A stretch of DNA of 64,000 bases from Herpomyces periplanetae (Eukaryota > Ascomycota > Laboulbeniomycetes > Herpomycetales > Herpomycetaceae). This document shows, piece by piece, positions 20,688 to 32,800 of the stretch; positions within the stretch are counted from its first letter, which is position 1, and each line of letters opens with the position of its first letter. The translations under genes were made by a program, and so were the position numbers. The notes below the pieces were generated by a model, which searched no databases, had not been told where the DNA came from, and was given only the letters and a program-made list of their open reading frames with translations. Location of the stretch: the NCBI GenBank assembly GCA_009733715.1, contig WMKJ01000061.1:16565-80564 (forward strand), in the 5' to 3' direction.

Positions 20688-22767
20688 TATGATTGTTAAA
20701 CCTTTTCCGGTATACCAATTCCACGGATCATTAACCCAATATGAAAAATTTAGAGGCCCCAGTACCCGTTGTTTCGATTCACAATCAAAATTGTTCAGCC
20801 GGTTAATTTGAGAAAATGTGACGTACAATCACAGCTAATAAGAAACTTAAGGTGAAGAAAACTGAGTGCCTGTTTTAAACTTGTTGCACATGTCACGAAA
20901 CCATAATTCCGAACTACCGAGCGTATAACCCGCCGGTGCCCCAAAATCCCGCAGTACTTTTTAGTTTTGACCAGCTTAACCGTCGGTATCCCGAATGTGG
21001 TGATGCTACGTACGTCCACCCTGGTTCCGTTAAAATTGTGACAAGATTTCAACGCGTTTTAAAAAGGTTGTAGTCGGATTCCCTGTTTCAAATTAATTTG
21101 TACAAAATAAAGCTAATCTAAAGCCATTATCACCCACCGTATTGGTTTACTGAATCCGAGAGAGAAATTATAAAACACATAATTTGCGGTGCTGAACCTT
21201 CAACTCTGCGCGCGCACGCGACCTCGAGTGCCCCATACATTGCCTGTGCAGGGCACGTGGCACTATCATTTATAGCACGTGACTAATTGCGTTCAAGCCA
21301 CACACTGGTGTGGCTATGCCTAGCCTGTTTGCCCAAATCTTCTTGGGGATTTTTCGTGATATTTAGGTTCATTTACCCGTTTTCTTGCTTTTAATGTGCT
21401 CACAACGAAATAGTTTTGAAGCAAAACTAGGGATATTTGAATAGTGTTATCGCGTGTTTGATTAATGAATTCGTCACCCTACTAATTTTTAATTAAACAC
21501 GTATTCATTGCTTCGACAGTGCTTGTATACTCGCTCTGATTGTTTCTCTTAACTTTTGAAGCAGCTAAATGTTCATGATATTCAATTTTAGTTCGTAATA
21601 TGTTGTCTATCATTTGGTTAATTAAGTTATCCAGTCGGATGCTACCGTATTATTGTATGCATAGTTAAGTTACAATACGCATGATACTACTGATGGGAAG
21701 CGGTCGCTATTTTAGCTTCGTCACTGGGTGAATTGAACCTTTCATGCTTTTTGAATACGTGATAACACGTCCAGTTTCAGTTTAACTTGTGGGATAAAAT
21801 TTGTTTGTTACTAAAAGCTCAGAAGTTAAAGATAATCTTAAGTATTGCTCCTTAATATATGCTACTAAGTTTAACTAAGACATACTGTCGAATGGACGAT
21901 CATTGTCAATACGCTCAAAACAGTCGCTTAATTTTACTTGCATTTAATATACTCCAAGCGGGTCTCTTCCATGAAAAGTTAACCAGTTTGCCATTAGCTC
22001 TACTAGTAACTTAAACAAGTTCTGATACTTCCATCATCCGCTATAAAAAACTTACACCATTTTCCTTCATGATTATTCTTAATCGACCTATTTGTATCGC
22101 CAGTCGTGTCGTCCTAATGTCTATACTAATGGACTTTGAGCTTTTATAGTATAGCCTTGTTGAACTGAGCGCTAATTATTTTAAACATTGTAATATATCT
22201 TACAAGCAATCCAGTTTCCCTCAAGTTTTATTATTGGCCTTATTTATAAGACAAATCGAAATGAACAGCTAAGTATTCTTCTAGTATAATTGATATTTTA
22301 CATAAGTATATATTTACACTAACATTTCCAACAATGTATGCTTTATCACTCAAATTAACCTTGGATTTTATATGCTTTAGATTGCTCCAGATTTGCGCGT
22401 ACTCGCTTGTACAAGAAAAGGGGTTATGAATTAATTGCTGGTACAACAATGCTCTCGTACACTTTCAAAACATTACAGATAACTCTTCCAAGCCCTTAAG
22501 ACCTTATGATTATGATAAAATGACGTCAGGGGCTATTATATGCGGGCAAATGAAATGTAGAATTGCAACGGAGTGCGAGCAAGCGGGAGTGCGGAAAGGA
22601 TATTAGCGATTTTAGCTAGTACAAACTTCGATGTGCTTGGATAACTATTGGTAAATGGGGAAATATAGGTTAGGAAAGTAATCAACGGTTGGAAGTGTGT
22701 TGTGCATAGTTTAGCAGATTTAGCATAAGGCATAGCAAGGCTACACTAGACCGACAGTTAATTTGTC
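20688..22767. promoter_or_regulatory. Long divergent intergenic region (rtf1 / dihydroorotase)
   Basis: About 2.08 kb without a gene I can support. A G+C-richer patch at 21190-21330 holds GCGCGCGCACGCG, CACGTGGCA, a second CACGTGAC and GCCACACACTGGTGTGGC, an inverted repeat of GCCACAC/GTGTGGC. The remainder is AT-rich; a TGACGTCA CRE-like octamer lies near 22522 and a TGACGTCC word sits at the dihydroorotase start. Short open frames have no recognisable relatives. Confidence 0.35.
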
Positions 22768-24030
22768 ATGACGTCCGTTAAAATTTTTGATGGGTTGATT
22801 TTGCCAGCAACGGCTGATATGCATGGCAAGTTAAGCGATTCACGAATCCGATATGAAATGAAAGGGTTAACTTGGCCTTGCTGTTATGTTTAGTGCATCT
22901 TCGGGATGGATGTATGATGGAACTGGTAACGCCGAGCATACGGAAAGGCGGAGTTGATACAGTTTTAGTTATGGTACGTAGTTATGTTTATGTGGTATGC
23001 TGAGCACGCTTGACTATAGCGAACGGAAGGGAAGGTTTTTTATGATAAATGCTAGGCATGCTAATCTAGAATGGTGTTTGTATAGCCAAATCTTGTTCCA
23101 CCGATTAAGAGTGTGGAACAAGCGCTAACGTATCGAGCGAAACTTGAAAAGTTGGAAGCAAATGTGACGTTTCTTATGAGTTTGTATCTGCATAATGACA
23201 CGACAGTTGCAACGATAAAAGAAGCAAAAGAAAGAGGAATTACATCGGTGAAATTTTATCCTGCGGGGGTAACAACTAATTGTACGGATGGAGTGGTTGA
23301 CTTGGATCAATTTGATAATGTGTTTGCAGAGATGGAACGGCAAGATCTCGTGCTTAACTTGCACGGGGAATGCCCATCTAATGCAGATCGGGACATTAAT
23401 ATAATGAATGCGGAAGTTCATTTTTTACCAATACTAAAGGACCTGAATCGTCGGTTTCCTAAACTTCGCATTGTGTTTGAGCATTGCACTACAGAAGAAG
23501 CGGTGCGAACGATTATGGGATGCTCGAACACAGTAGCAGGTACTATTACGGGGCATCATTTGTGTCTGATCGTTGACGATTGGGCTAATGATTCGTTTAA
23601 CTATTGCAAGCCGGTCCCGAAAACGTATCGTGATCGAGCTGCGTTGCTTAAAGCGGTGGTATCGGGAAATAAGAAGTTTTTCTTTGGTTCAGATAGTGCA
23701 CCTCATAGTGTACAAGCGAAGAGGCATGCAGAAAAGTGCGCGGCGGGTGTATTTACGCAGCCGATTGCAACTCAACTTGTAATTGAAGCGTTAGAACAAG
23801 CTGTGAGACAAGGCATACTGCCCGAATCTAGTGTGACTCATGAGGTTTTGGTGGGTTTTTTAAGCACATTTGGCAGACAATTTTATAGGATCCCCGAATC
23901 GGCTCAAAAAGTTAAAGTACTGGAGGGAAAGGTTATGACGGCGAAGTATCTATGCCACCAGGCGGATGTGGATACCCGTGTAATGATATTTCGGGGTGAA
24001 AGGTATACACGGGAGCTTAGGTGGCAATGA
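22768..24030 (+). CDS. URA4: Dihydroorotase (pyrimidine biosynthesis, step 3)
   Basis: Three exons: 22768-22825, 22894-22973, 23086-24030, giving 360 residues, close to yeast Ura4. The enzyme cyclises N-carbamoyl-aspartate to dihydroorotate. The metal-binding pair His19-x-His21 (ADMHVHLRDG) is created by joining exons 1 and 2. Lys102 in SVKFYPAG is the carboxylated bridging lysine. LNLHGE and FEHCTT supply further metal histidines, and FFFGSDSAPH (about residue 248) the catalytic aspartate. All catalytic residues are present. Intron 1 (22826-22893) begins GCAAGT rather than GT; no GT donor nearby restores the HVHLRDG motif, so a GC-AG intron is required. Intron 2 is a normal GT-AG of 112 bases. 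Confidence 0.92.
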
Positions 24031-24714
24031 ATGAAGATTTCTCGTTCAACTTTAACCTTATTTATAGAGGGGATTAGCAGACAATTGATTGAAAGAGAGT
24101 TTGAGAACCAACTCATTTCTGATTGTAGGCGTCTAAGTGTGATAGATAATCTTGCTCAGTTGAATAAGTTGGCCCATAGATTTCAATGGGGTAATGTGAT
24201 GGGAGGTTGTCATTGGAGTGTGGGAAAGTTGATGTTTTGGGAGTGTATAGAAAAAAGAGAAAGAGAGGAATAAATGATAAGGTTAGTGCTTGATAGTCTC
24301 TCGTCATTGACTAATTTTCGCGTCTGGTAGAAAGAGTAGGGTATGCAAGATTATGATGACAAGGAGACACAAGGCGAATGAGCTAGTTGGAAATGGTGGG
24401 CGGGAGGGGTGTGAAGGTAGTAAGTAGGGTGTTCGAATAATATGAAATTGCATGAACAAACTATTGAAGTATAGAACCTAATTGAACGTTAATTTACAAG
24501 GTTGCGAAAACTAATATAAACGTTTAGCCAATTATATTGAATTTATACGTGCGGGCGAACACCGAAACAACACCCCATTATTTGCATATAATAATCCTTT
24601 GAAGGAGAACTTACCGATGTGAGATATGAAGGAAAACTTTGTGCATTTGAAACAAGAAAGGCGTGGTAACATGGGAATATAATACAGAAGAGAATTCGAC
24701 AAATTGAAACAGCT

Positions 24715-24798
24715 TGCGATCGTTTGCGACCGTTTGCGACCGTTTGCGACTTTTGCGATCGTTTGCGATCGTTTGCGATTTTTGCGACTTTTGCGCAA
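24715..24798. repeat. Tandem repeat of GCGAYCGTTT / GCGAYTTTT units
   Basis: About eight imperfect 9-10 base units run head to tail. GCGATCGTTT or GCGACCGTTT alternates with GCGACTTTT or GCGATTTTT. The array is 570-650 bases upstream of the polo kinase start. The minus-strand frame across it codes a meaningless Arg/Lys/Ser repeat. It could be a minisatellite or a cluster of factor sites. Confidence 0.85.
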
Positions 24799-24810
24799 AC
24801 CGCACCTCAC

Positions 24811-24860
24811 GATCCCGTGACTATCCCGTGACCCCCGGGACCCCCGTGACCCGTCACCGG
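24811..24860. repeat. CCCGTGAC repeat cluster
   Basis: Directly after the first array, CCCGTGAC occurs about four times within 50 bases, ending in an inverted pair (CCCGTGACCCGTCACCGGG). It is much more G+C-rich than its surroundings. Function unknown. Confidence 0.75.
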
Positions 24861-25366
24861 GCCAACATGATTGTTTACTAAGTTGCAGGGCGGTTTTTCC
24901 ATTTTGTTGCGATTTTTTGAGTGGAAACAATACTTGTTAAGGACAGGAACTTTAACTTGTTTTGCAATTGAGATTCCTACTCAATATTACTTGACTAGCA
25001 AGAAATTTTGAAGGGTTCCTGAATTAGTAGCCAGTTGGATTTTCTTACTCTCTATTTACTCATCTTCCCTTATCGCGAAATCTAAAATTTATACGACAGG
25101 TTCTCACACTCTTCCCCTTTGTTTATACACAAGTTTATAAACCATATTTTTACATTTTAATTTATCGAGATTTTTTCAAAACCTTCTTACTCGTCTCACG
25201 TTTAATGACAATTATCAAAACGGTTTTTGGAAAATTCACCGGCCGTAGCCTTTGTCTAGTAAATTGTTACGGGTGATTTTTCCTTAGATCGATTTACACA
25301 TATCCATGCGATAGATTTAAAGGTTAACAAGTTGGCAAAACTTGCAAAGATTCCCTCGTAGTCACA

Positions 25367-28300
25367 ATGCCCGTTAAAGACAAGACTACGAAAGCGATTC
25401 ATGCGAATCAACCTCCTCCTATTGTTTACGAAGCCGAAGAATTTCATTACCTTGTGGGCTCCAAGTTAGGTAAAGGTGGTTTCGCTTTATGCTATCGTGC
25501 AGAAGTTGTACAAAATAATCGAAAAACTGGGCGTATGGTAGCTCTTAAAGTTGTTAAAGCTAAGCTTGAAAATCGCATCGCTCAAAGAGTAAGTTTGCAT
25601 TCCTTTCATACATCTACTTTTCTAACTAATAAAACTTTTATAATTTGCTTTTACACATCACACATCCTCTATTACCCTTCTTGTTTCCTCAACTAACAAA
25701 TCATTCCTATACTTTTCCCAACCTTTCAGTTCACCGCTGAACTTCAACTTCACTCAAAATTACGACATCCAAACATAGTCGACTTTTATCGTGCCTTTAC
25801 ATTTGATGATAGCACATACGTAGTTCTCGAACTATGTGAAAATGGCTCATTGGCTGATATGCTTAAAAAAAGAGGCTTTCTCTCCATGCCGGAAATCCGA
25901 CGAATTGTTATTCAAATTTGTGGTGCAGTTAAATATTTACACTTGCGCCATGTCATTCATCGAGACTTAAAAACTGCTAATTTATTCCTGGATAAAAATA
26001 TGAATGTTAAAGTTGGTGATTTTGGTTTAGCCGCTCTGTTAGTCTCAAAAGATGACATTAACGGGGCTCGAAGAAATACTCTTTGCGGTACGCCAAATTA
26101 CCTTGCCCCGGAATTCCTGGAAAAAGGCGGAAAAGGTCACAATGAGAAAGTCGACATTTGGGCTATCGGTGTAATTGCTTATACTCTAGCCGTTGGAAAG
26201 GTTCCATTCTGTGGAAGTAAGCGTGAAGAGGTTTACCAACGATTACAATCCTGTGACTATACATGGCCTGAGCCGAGTGCAACAACAAATAAAATTTCTT
26301 TCGACTTGAAGGATTTAGTAGGAAGACTTCTCGTTCATGAAGATGACAGACCGTGCCCGGATAAAATAGTTTCCCATCGTTTCTTTCGCCTTTCTTACGT
26401 TCCCGATAAATTAGACACTAATTGCCTAACGGAATGTCCAAGTTTCCCCAACTCATTACCCTCATCACCCGAAGTTATTAAACGCGGATACACTGAAAGT
26501 TGGTACACCTTATGCAAATCATTAGGAGTCGGGGAATGGCCAGAAGGAAAAGCTTTTTCTTTAATTGGGGGTCATCGTTTTCGCTCCATAGTACGCGATT
26601 GTGATCGTGAAATCGAACTTGGCCGTAATTTAATCATTCCATTTCCTCAAGGCCAAGTCTACAGGCCTTATCCAGATCGACCAACCATATTTCAAACTGG
26701 CTTTGAATCATTAAGCGGAATTACCGAAGAGAAAGAAACTTTTACCAGTGTAAATACTAGTAACAGTACTAGTGCCAGCGGTAGTACTGCCAGCAGTATT
26801 AATACTAGCAATAGTAACAGCAGTAACATCACCGGTAGAACGACAGCCGTATCGGAAAAATCTTTATCAAGTGGTAAAAGTGTCACTTCGACAATCCGTG
26901 GTTCGAAAACGGAATGGAAACTTAATGGCAAACTAAAGGAGAATATTAGCCCGGAGGATAAACTTTCTGTTAACATTATCAAAACGAAACCCGCTGAGAC
27001 GGTTTTCGCCAGAAAATCTGCCCGGAGGAATCAAGAAGCTACACGAAAACGTGTATTATCGGAATTTAATTCTGAACACGAGAGGTGTGTACGGTACACG
27101 GACAAGCCGGTAAATCGATCGATAAATCGACAAGCTGATGTGAAACTTGACCATGAAGTAAGAAATTCCCCAAGGAAATGTGGTGGAAGTCAACGCTCCA
27201 AAAAGCCGACTTTGAATCCAGGTCCACGCCCAAATCGTCAAGAATGTGGTAAGATATCTTCAACTTCACAAGATGTTAATCATGAACTTCCCGTTTACGT
27301 CCCATTTAATGGTGAACACGATAAAGTTCCTCCCAAGAAAATGAAAAGTCGTATAGACAAAGGTCCGACAAGTGGACGTATCAAGGACCCAGCTCCAGTG
27401 ACTACTTTAAAACTCCCCGACAATACACTTTCATCTAAACCTGACTCTTCAAATGATATATCCTCTTCATCCTTTGTCTGTGAATTAATTAAGCTTCCTC
27501 ATACTGATCCAAGTAGTGTAAAAGCTCGACTTACAGTTCTCTTGACAAATATACGTCGTGCTCTTGATGATAAAGGTTGTGCTGGTCAAACCAATACCTC
27601 TAGTTCGAGTGAACCTCGTATAAAACTTCCATACGTAACTAAATGGGTTGATTATGCTAAACGTGATGGAGTTGGCTATGTCTTAGAAGACGGAACCGTC
27701 GGAGTTATCGAAAAATCATCCAGCATAAAACCCGTTCGGTTTGTCGTCGTTAGAAACGGTTTCCATTATTTGCAATTGATTAGACAAAATCGTTTTGAAA
27801 TTGCTTCTATTCCTGCCGAGTTTTACACGGACTCGGGTAAAGATGGATTACACTCGTTAGCATCATCTGCACGGGCAACTGATATCGCCAGTTTAGCTAC
27901 ATGGGAGCGATTTGGTCGTTTTATGTTCTTTCGCATTTCCTTGTCCGACAAATCTTCTGATCCGATTAGTGAAGCTCGGGTAAATTGCCCATTAACTCTT
28001 GCAAATCCTTGTTTAAAAGGTGCTATCCATCCATCCGGAAAAGCCGTTTTAGATACTTGTTCGAACATTCCTCCCGTTAAATTTCGTCACTTTGTCAGAT
28101 TTTACCAAAGATTGGGTAACGTTGGCGTATGGGGCTTTGAAAACGGTGCTTTTCAATTCAATTTTCCCGATCACACAAAATTAGTCTTATCATGGGACGG
28201 TCGTTTGTGCTTATTCGTCTGTCTATCACAATCGAGTATTAAACATCTTAAGCAAACTCATCGATTGACTCCAGAACTAATGAACGAGCGTAAATCAATC

Positions 28301-28678
28301 TTTAGTACTGTTGCAAATTTACTCGCTTTTCGTTCAACTTTACGAACTGTTGATCCCGCTGCTGCCGTTCCTACTTCCGGTGAAATTGGTGTAACTTCAT
28401 CCTCATCTCATAAATCCCATCGTTCTGCGTCGCAAGCTTCCCGTAGATTAGATGGTCGGTTAGCCGAAATTAATGGCTTCCGTGTTAAATTATCCTTCAT
28501 TGCAAACGTTGTTGAGCAGTGGTTAACTACCGGGGGATTAGGCCATTTATCTCCTGCTTCACGGTATTTACGTTGGTCTGGCTTGAGCTTAGATGATCAA
28601 CGTAGATGGATCTGGACTACCGTTGGTGCTTTATCTGGTGATCAAGACTCTTATTCACTACAAGACTCACCATCCTAG
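25367..28678 (+). CDS. plo1: Polo-like serine/threonine kinase (Plo1/Cdc5)
   Basis: Two exons, 25367-25588 and 25730-28678 (141-base intron), give 1056 residues. The kinase domain has the polo-type glycine loop LGKGGFALCY, VALKVV, catalytic HRDLKTAN (Asp153), DFG (Asp171) and activation loop RRNTLCGTPNY with Thr191. Two polo boxes follow: PB1 from about residue 707 (YVTKWVDYAKRDGVGY) and PB2 from about 857 (VKFRHFVRFYQRLGNVGVWG). These bind primed phosphopeptides and direct the kinase to spindle poles, kinetochores and the division site. The linker between kinase and polo boxes is about 400 residues, rich in Ser/Asn/Thr and basic stretches, so the protein is much longer than the roughly 700 residues of yeast Cdc5 or Plo1. 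No key residue appears missing. Confidence 0.95.
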
Positions 28679-29825
28679 GTTAAAACATCGTATGAATCTC
28701 TAAAATGGTCATGATTTCACCGTGTATTTCATTGGTTTCCTTCGCTATACACGTCTTATGTCAATGAGTTCCTTGAATCCGGAATTTCTCCGTAATACCA
28801 ATCACTGCTATGCATGATAAAACTTGTGCTTTACCTCTGCATTCTAGTTCATGATGTCTGCAAGACCGTCCAAAATTCTCACCTCTTAAATTTTGCTCCT
28901 ACTCCTAGCGCATAGCATTAATCTCCCGATTTTCCCAAACTTCCTCAACCCATCAATGTTTTCCTCCTCCCCTCATCCCCAGTATCATCTTGTACTATAA
29001 ACCAAATTTAATCAATCTTTCTCTTCAACTTCAAATCAGGAAAATTTTCCTTTTTTCACCCAAAAATCATTTCTGCGTCCTGCTGCGCCACACTTCGCCA
29101 CACACACGTGACAGAACCAGCTGAGTCATCCTTTCGGCGGTGTGGGATTAGTAATTCGGTCCGAAACACCGAACGTCAGTGCCAAGAAATAAGTTTTTGC
29201 GGCAAATTTTTCGGTTTTTTGACGATCGTGAAATTTTAACGGAATTTTTTCTCCTTTTTCAAACACTTAAAATATTTCATCATGATCTTACACTTTTCTT
29301 ATTATATCTAAATACTTTTCATCATATTCCTATATATTTTATTCGCTCCCATTCGGGCCTAAGTCATATGTTCACCTCAAATTGTTACAAATAAACTTAA
29401 CACTTTTTTTTGGTAAACTTTACGTTTTCGCTTGTCCTCTCACTTTTACCCTCTCATTTTCATCTTCATTCATTTTATACGTATACTAAATTGTATATAT
29501 CCCTTTTATACTGTAACCTTTCTCACCTTCATGCATCGTGTCCTAACCATTTAATTTTTTACTCTGATTTCAACATACGGATACTGTGAAACCTAGTAAA
29601 TTTCAGTATTACGGGGTTATCTTCTTATGCCTCATTGTACATAGACACCTTTTCTACTATTTTTCTTCACCCACAGAATCTCATTATCTACTCACACTCT
29701 CTTTCAAAGTTAAAATACCCCTAACCTGACCAAATATGAGAGCATACATTTCTATTACTATTCTACTCTTCTGATTGACTTTTACACTTTACGCCTAACT
29801 CTCTTGCAATTTTTATCTGCTAATT
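28679..29825. promoter_or_regulatory. Intergenic region and leader upstream of myosin-I
   Basis: About 1.15 kb. GCGCCACACTTCGCCACACACACGTGACAG at about 29083-29112 carries two CGCCACAC words next to CACGTG. From about 29200 to 29825 the + strand is markedly pyrimidine-rich. Small open frames here are not supported. Confidence 0.4.
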
Positions 29826-32800
29826 ATGGTACGCTTCTACTTAATTTGCTCACTTCTTCTCCTGCTAACCTTCAATGCTTCTTCGTGCGTCCATACTGTG
29901 TTATTAGGCCGTCACTAAACGTGCAGGTCGTAGAAAAGATGCTGGTCACTCACAATCAAAATCGGCAGCAAACTCTGGAATTCGCAAGGCTGCTTTTGAA
30001 TCCCGTGCTAAGAAAGAAGTTGGAGTTTCTGATCTTACCCTTATAAGTCAAATTTCCGATCAGGCTATAAATGAAAATTTGAAAAAACGCTTTGAAAATG
30101 GTGAAATCTACACTTACATCGGCCATGTCCTGGTTTCTGTTAACCCTTTCCGTGATCTGGGGATCTATACCGACTCCGTCTTGGAAAGTTACAAGGGTAA
30201 AAATAGACTTGAAATGCCACCCCATGTCTTCGCAATTGCCGAGTCAGCTTTTTACAATATGAAGGCTTACAAGGAAAATCAGTGTATTATCATTTCTGGT
30301 GAATCTGGTGCCGGTAAAACTGAAGCTGCAAAACGTATCATGCAGTACATTGCCAAAGCATCCTCTGATCAACAACAATCTATTCAGCATATTAAAGATA
30401 TGGTTTTGGCCACCAACCCTCTACTCGAAGCTTTTGGAAATGCTAAAACCCTTCGTAATAATAATTCATCCCGTTTTGGAAAGTATTTAGAAATCCATTT
30501 CAATGCCAACGGTGAGCCAATCGGCGCAAATATCGAAAATTATCTACTGGAAAAATCCCGTGTCGTTCATCAAATTGTTAACGAACGAAACTTTCACATT
30601 TTTTATCAATATACTAAAGCAGCTCCCCAAAAGTATCGTGAAATCTTCGGTGTGCAACACCCTCAAGCATACCTCTATCTTAATCAATCCAAATGCTTCG
30701 ATGTTGACGGTATCGATGATCACGCTGGCTTTCAGGAAACCCTAAACACTATGAATACTATCGGCATGACCAATTCCGAACAAGATAACGTCATGAGAAT
30801 TCTTGCCGCCATTTTGTGGATCGGCAATATAACATTCGACCGTGATGAACAGGACAACGCTACCATTGCAGATCAAAGTGTTGTTGAATTTGTCGCTTAC
30901 TTACTGGAGGTTAAACCAGAGCAAGTAAGCCATGCTTTAACTCTTCGTGTTATGGAAACTGGCGGTGTCGGCAAGCGTGGCTCTGTTTACGAAGTTCCCT
31001 TAAACATTGCCCAAGCATCTGCCGTGCGAGATGCCCTCTCCAAAGCACTATATTTTAACTTATTTGATTGGATTGTTCAACGTGTTAACGTTTCCCTCAA
31101 AGCCCAATCCCCTACTGTTAACTCTATCGGAATTTTGGATATCTATGGTTTTGAAATATTCGAACGTAATAGCTTTGAACAACTCTGCATTAATTATGTC
31201 AACGAAAAATTGCAGCAAATATTCATTCAACTTACCTTAAAAACTGAACAGGAAGAGTATGCGCGTGAACGTATTCAGTGGACACCAATCAAATACTTCG
31301 ATAATAAGGTTGTCTGCGATTTAATCGAAGAACGTAGACCGCCGGGCGTTTTTGCTGCACTAAATGATGCTTGCGCTACGGCTCATGCTGATCCTAGCGC
31401 TGCTGATCAAACTTTTGTTCAGCGTTTAAATATGCTCACTGCCAATCAACACTTCGAAACGCGACAAAATCAATTCATCGTGAAGCATTATGCTGGTGAC
31501 GTCACTTATGCTGTCGATGGAATGACCGACAAAAACAAGGACCAATTACTTAATGATCTCCTAGTCCTCGTTTCTCATTCAACTAATCCCTTTTTGCGAA
31601 CTTTGTTTCCCAATGAAGTCGACACTGATAATCGTCGTCGTCCACCCACTGCCGGAGATAAAATTAAGAAGTCCGCCAACGATTTAGTCGCTACGCTGAT
31701 GAAGGCGTCCCCCTCGTATATCAGAACCATCAAGCCAAATGAAAATAAGTCACCGTCAGAATACCAAACGAACAATGTTCTGCATCAGATTAAGTACCTT
31801 GGACTGCAAGAAAACGTTCGAATACGAAGAGCCGGGTTTGCATATCGACAAAAGTTCCAGAAATTTGTCGAACGCTTTTACTTGCTATCACGGCAAACGT
31901 CGTATGCAGGTGAATACATTTGGCAAGGTTCATATGAAGAAGGAGCTCGAAATATTCTTCGTGATACTAATATACCTAAGGATGAATATCAGATTGGTAT
32001 TTCCAAAGTATTCATTAAAACGCCTGAAACTCTTTTTGCTCTTGAGAGTATGCGTGATAATTACTGGCATACAATGGCTACACGAATTCAACGAGCCTGG
32101 CGAAATTATATGAGATATCGAACTGAGTGTGCCATACGAATTCAAAGATTTTGGCGACGTGTGACTACAGGTTTAAATTATGCTCAACTTCGCGACCAAG
32201 GTCATCAATTGTTAGCTGGGAGAAAACTTCGACGGAAGTTTAGCCTGCTTGGTTATCGAAGGTATATGGGTGATTATTTGGGAATTGGAAATACGGGTGG
32301 ACCAGGGGATATGATTCGTAGCGCATTGTCTCTTCAATCGGCTGAGAAAATTGTTTTTTCATGCCGATGTAACGTTCTAGTATCCAAGCTTGGTCGATCT
32401 AGTCGTGCTGAGCCTCGTATATTGATATTAACCGACAGATACGTATACCTTATCAAGCAAGTCCTAGTTAATCGACAGATTGAAATCCAAGTCGAGCGGA
32501 AATTTACACCAATGAGTGTGCGTTCGATTAAAGCATCTAATTTGCAAGACAACTGGTTTGTGGTAACAGGGAGCGTTCAGGAACCGGATAAACTGATTTG
32601 GTGCTTGCTCAAAACCGAGTTTTTCACGCACTTGTGTAACTTAAAAGGCGCAGGTTCTCTTGACTTGCTCATTGATTCAAAGTAAGTTGATAACCCTTTA
32701 TTAAGCATTGCTCAATTAAGTCTGTTGATTTTGGCAGCAAGGTTATGCTTGCTCCCTCTTTCCCACATAGTTATTGACTGAATAACCACTAACGTTTTCA

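Larger units (their letters stand above)
24031..25366. promoter_or_regulatory. Intergenic region upstream of polo kinase, with tandem repeats
   Basis: About 1.34 kb between two + strand genes. The first part holds the dihydroorotase 3' end; open frames there (24031-24273) have no family resemblance. It contains the two repeat blocks listed separately (24715-24860), then an AT- and pyrimidine-rich stretch before the polo kinase start. Confidence 0.4.

Noticed and set aside
24715-24860. Possible CRISPR-like array
   Set aside because: Units are 9-10 bases, contiguous and without spacers, in a fungal nuclear genome; a plain tandem repeat.
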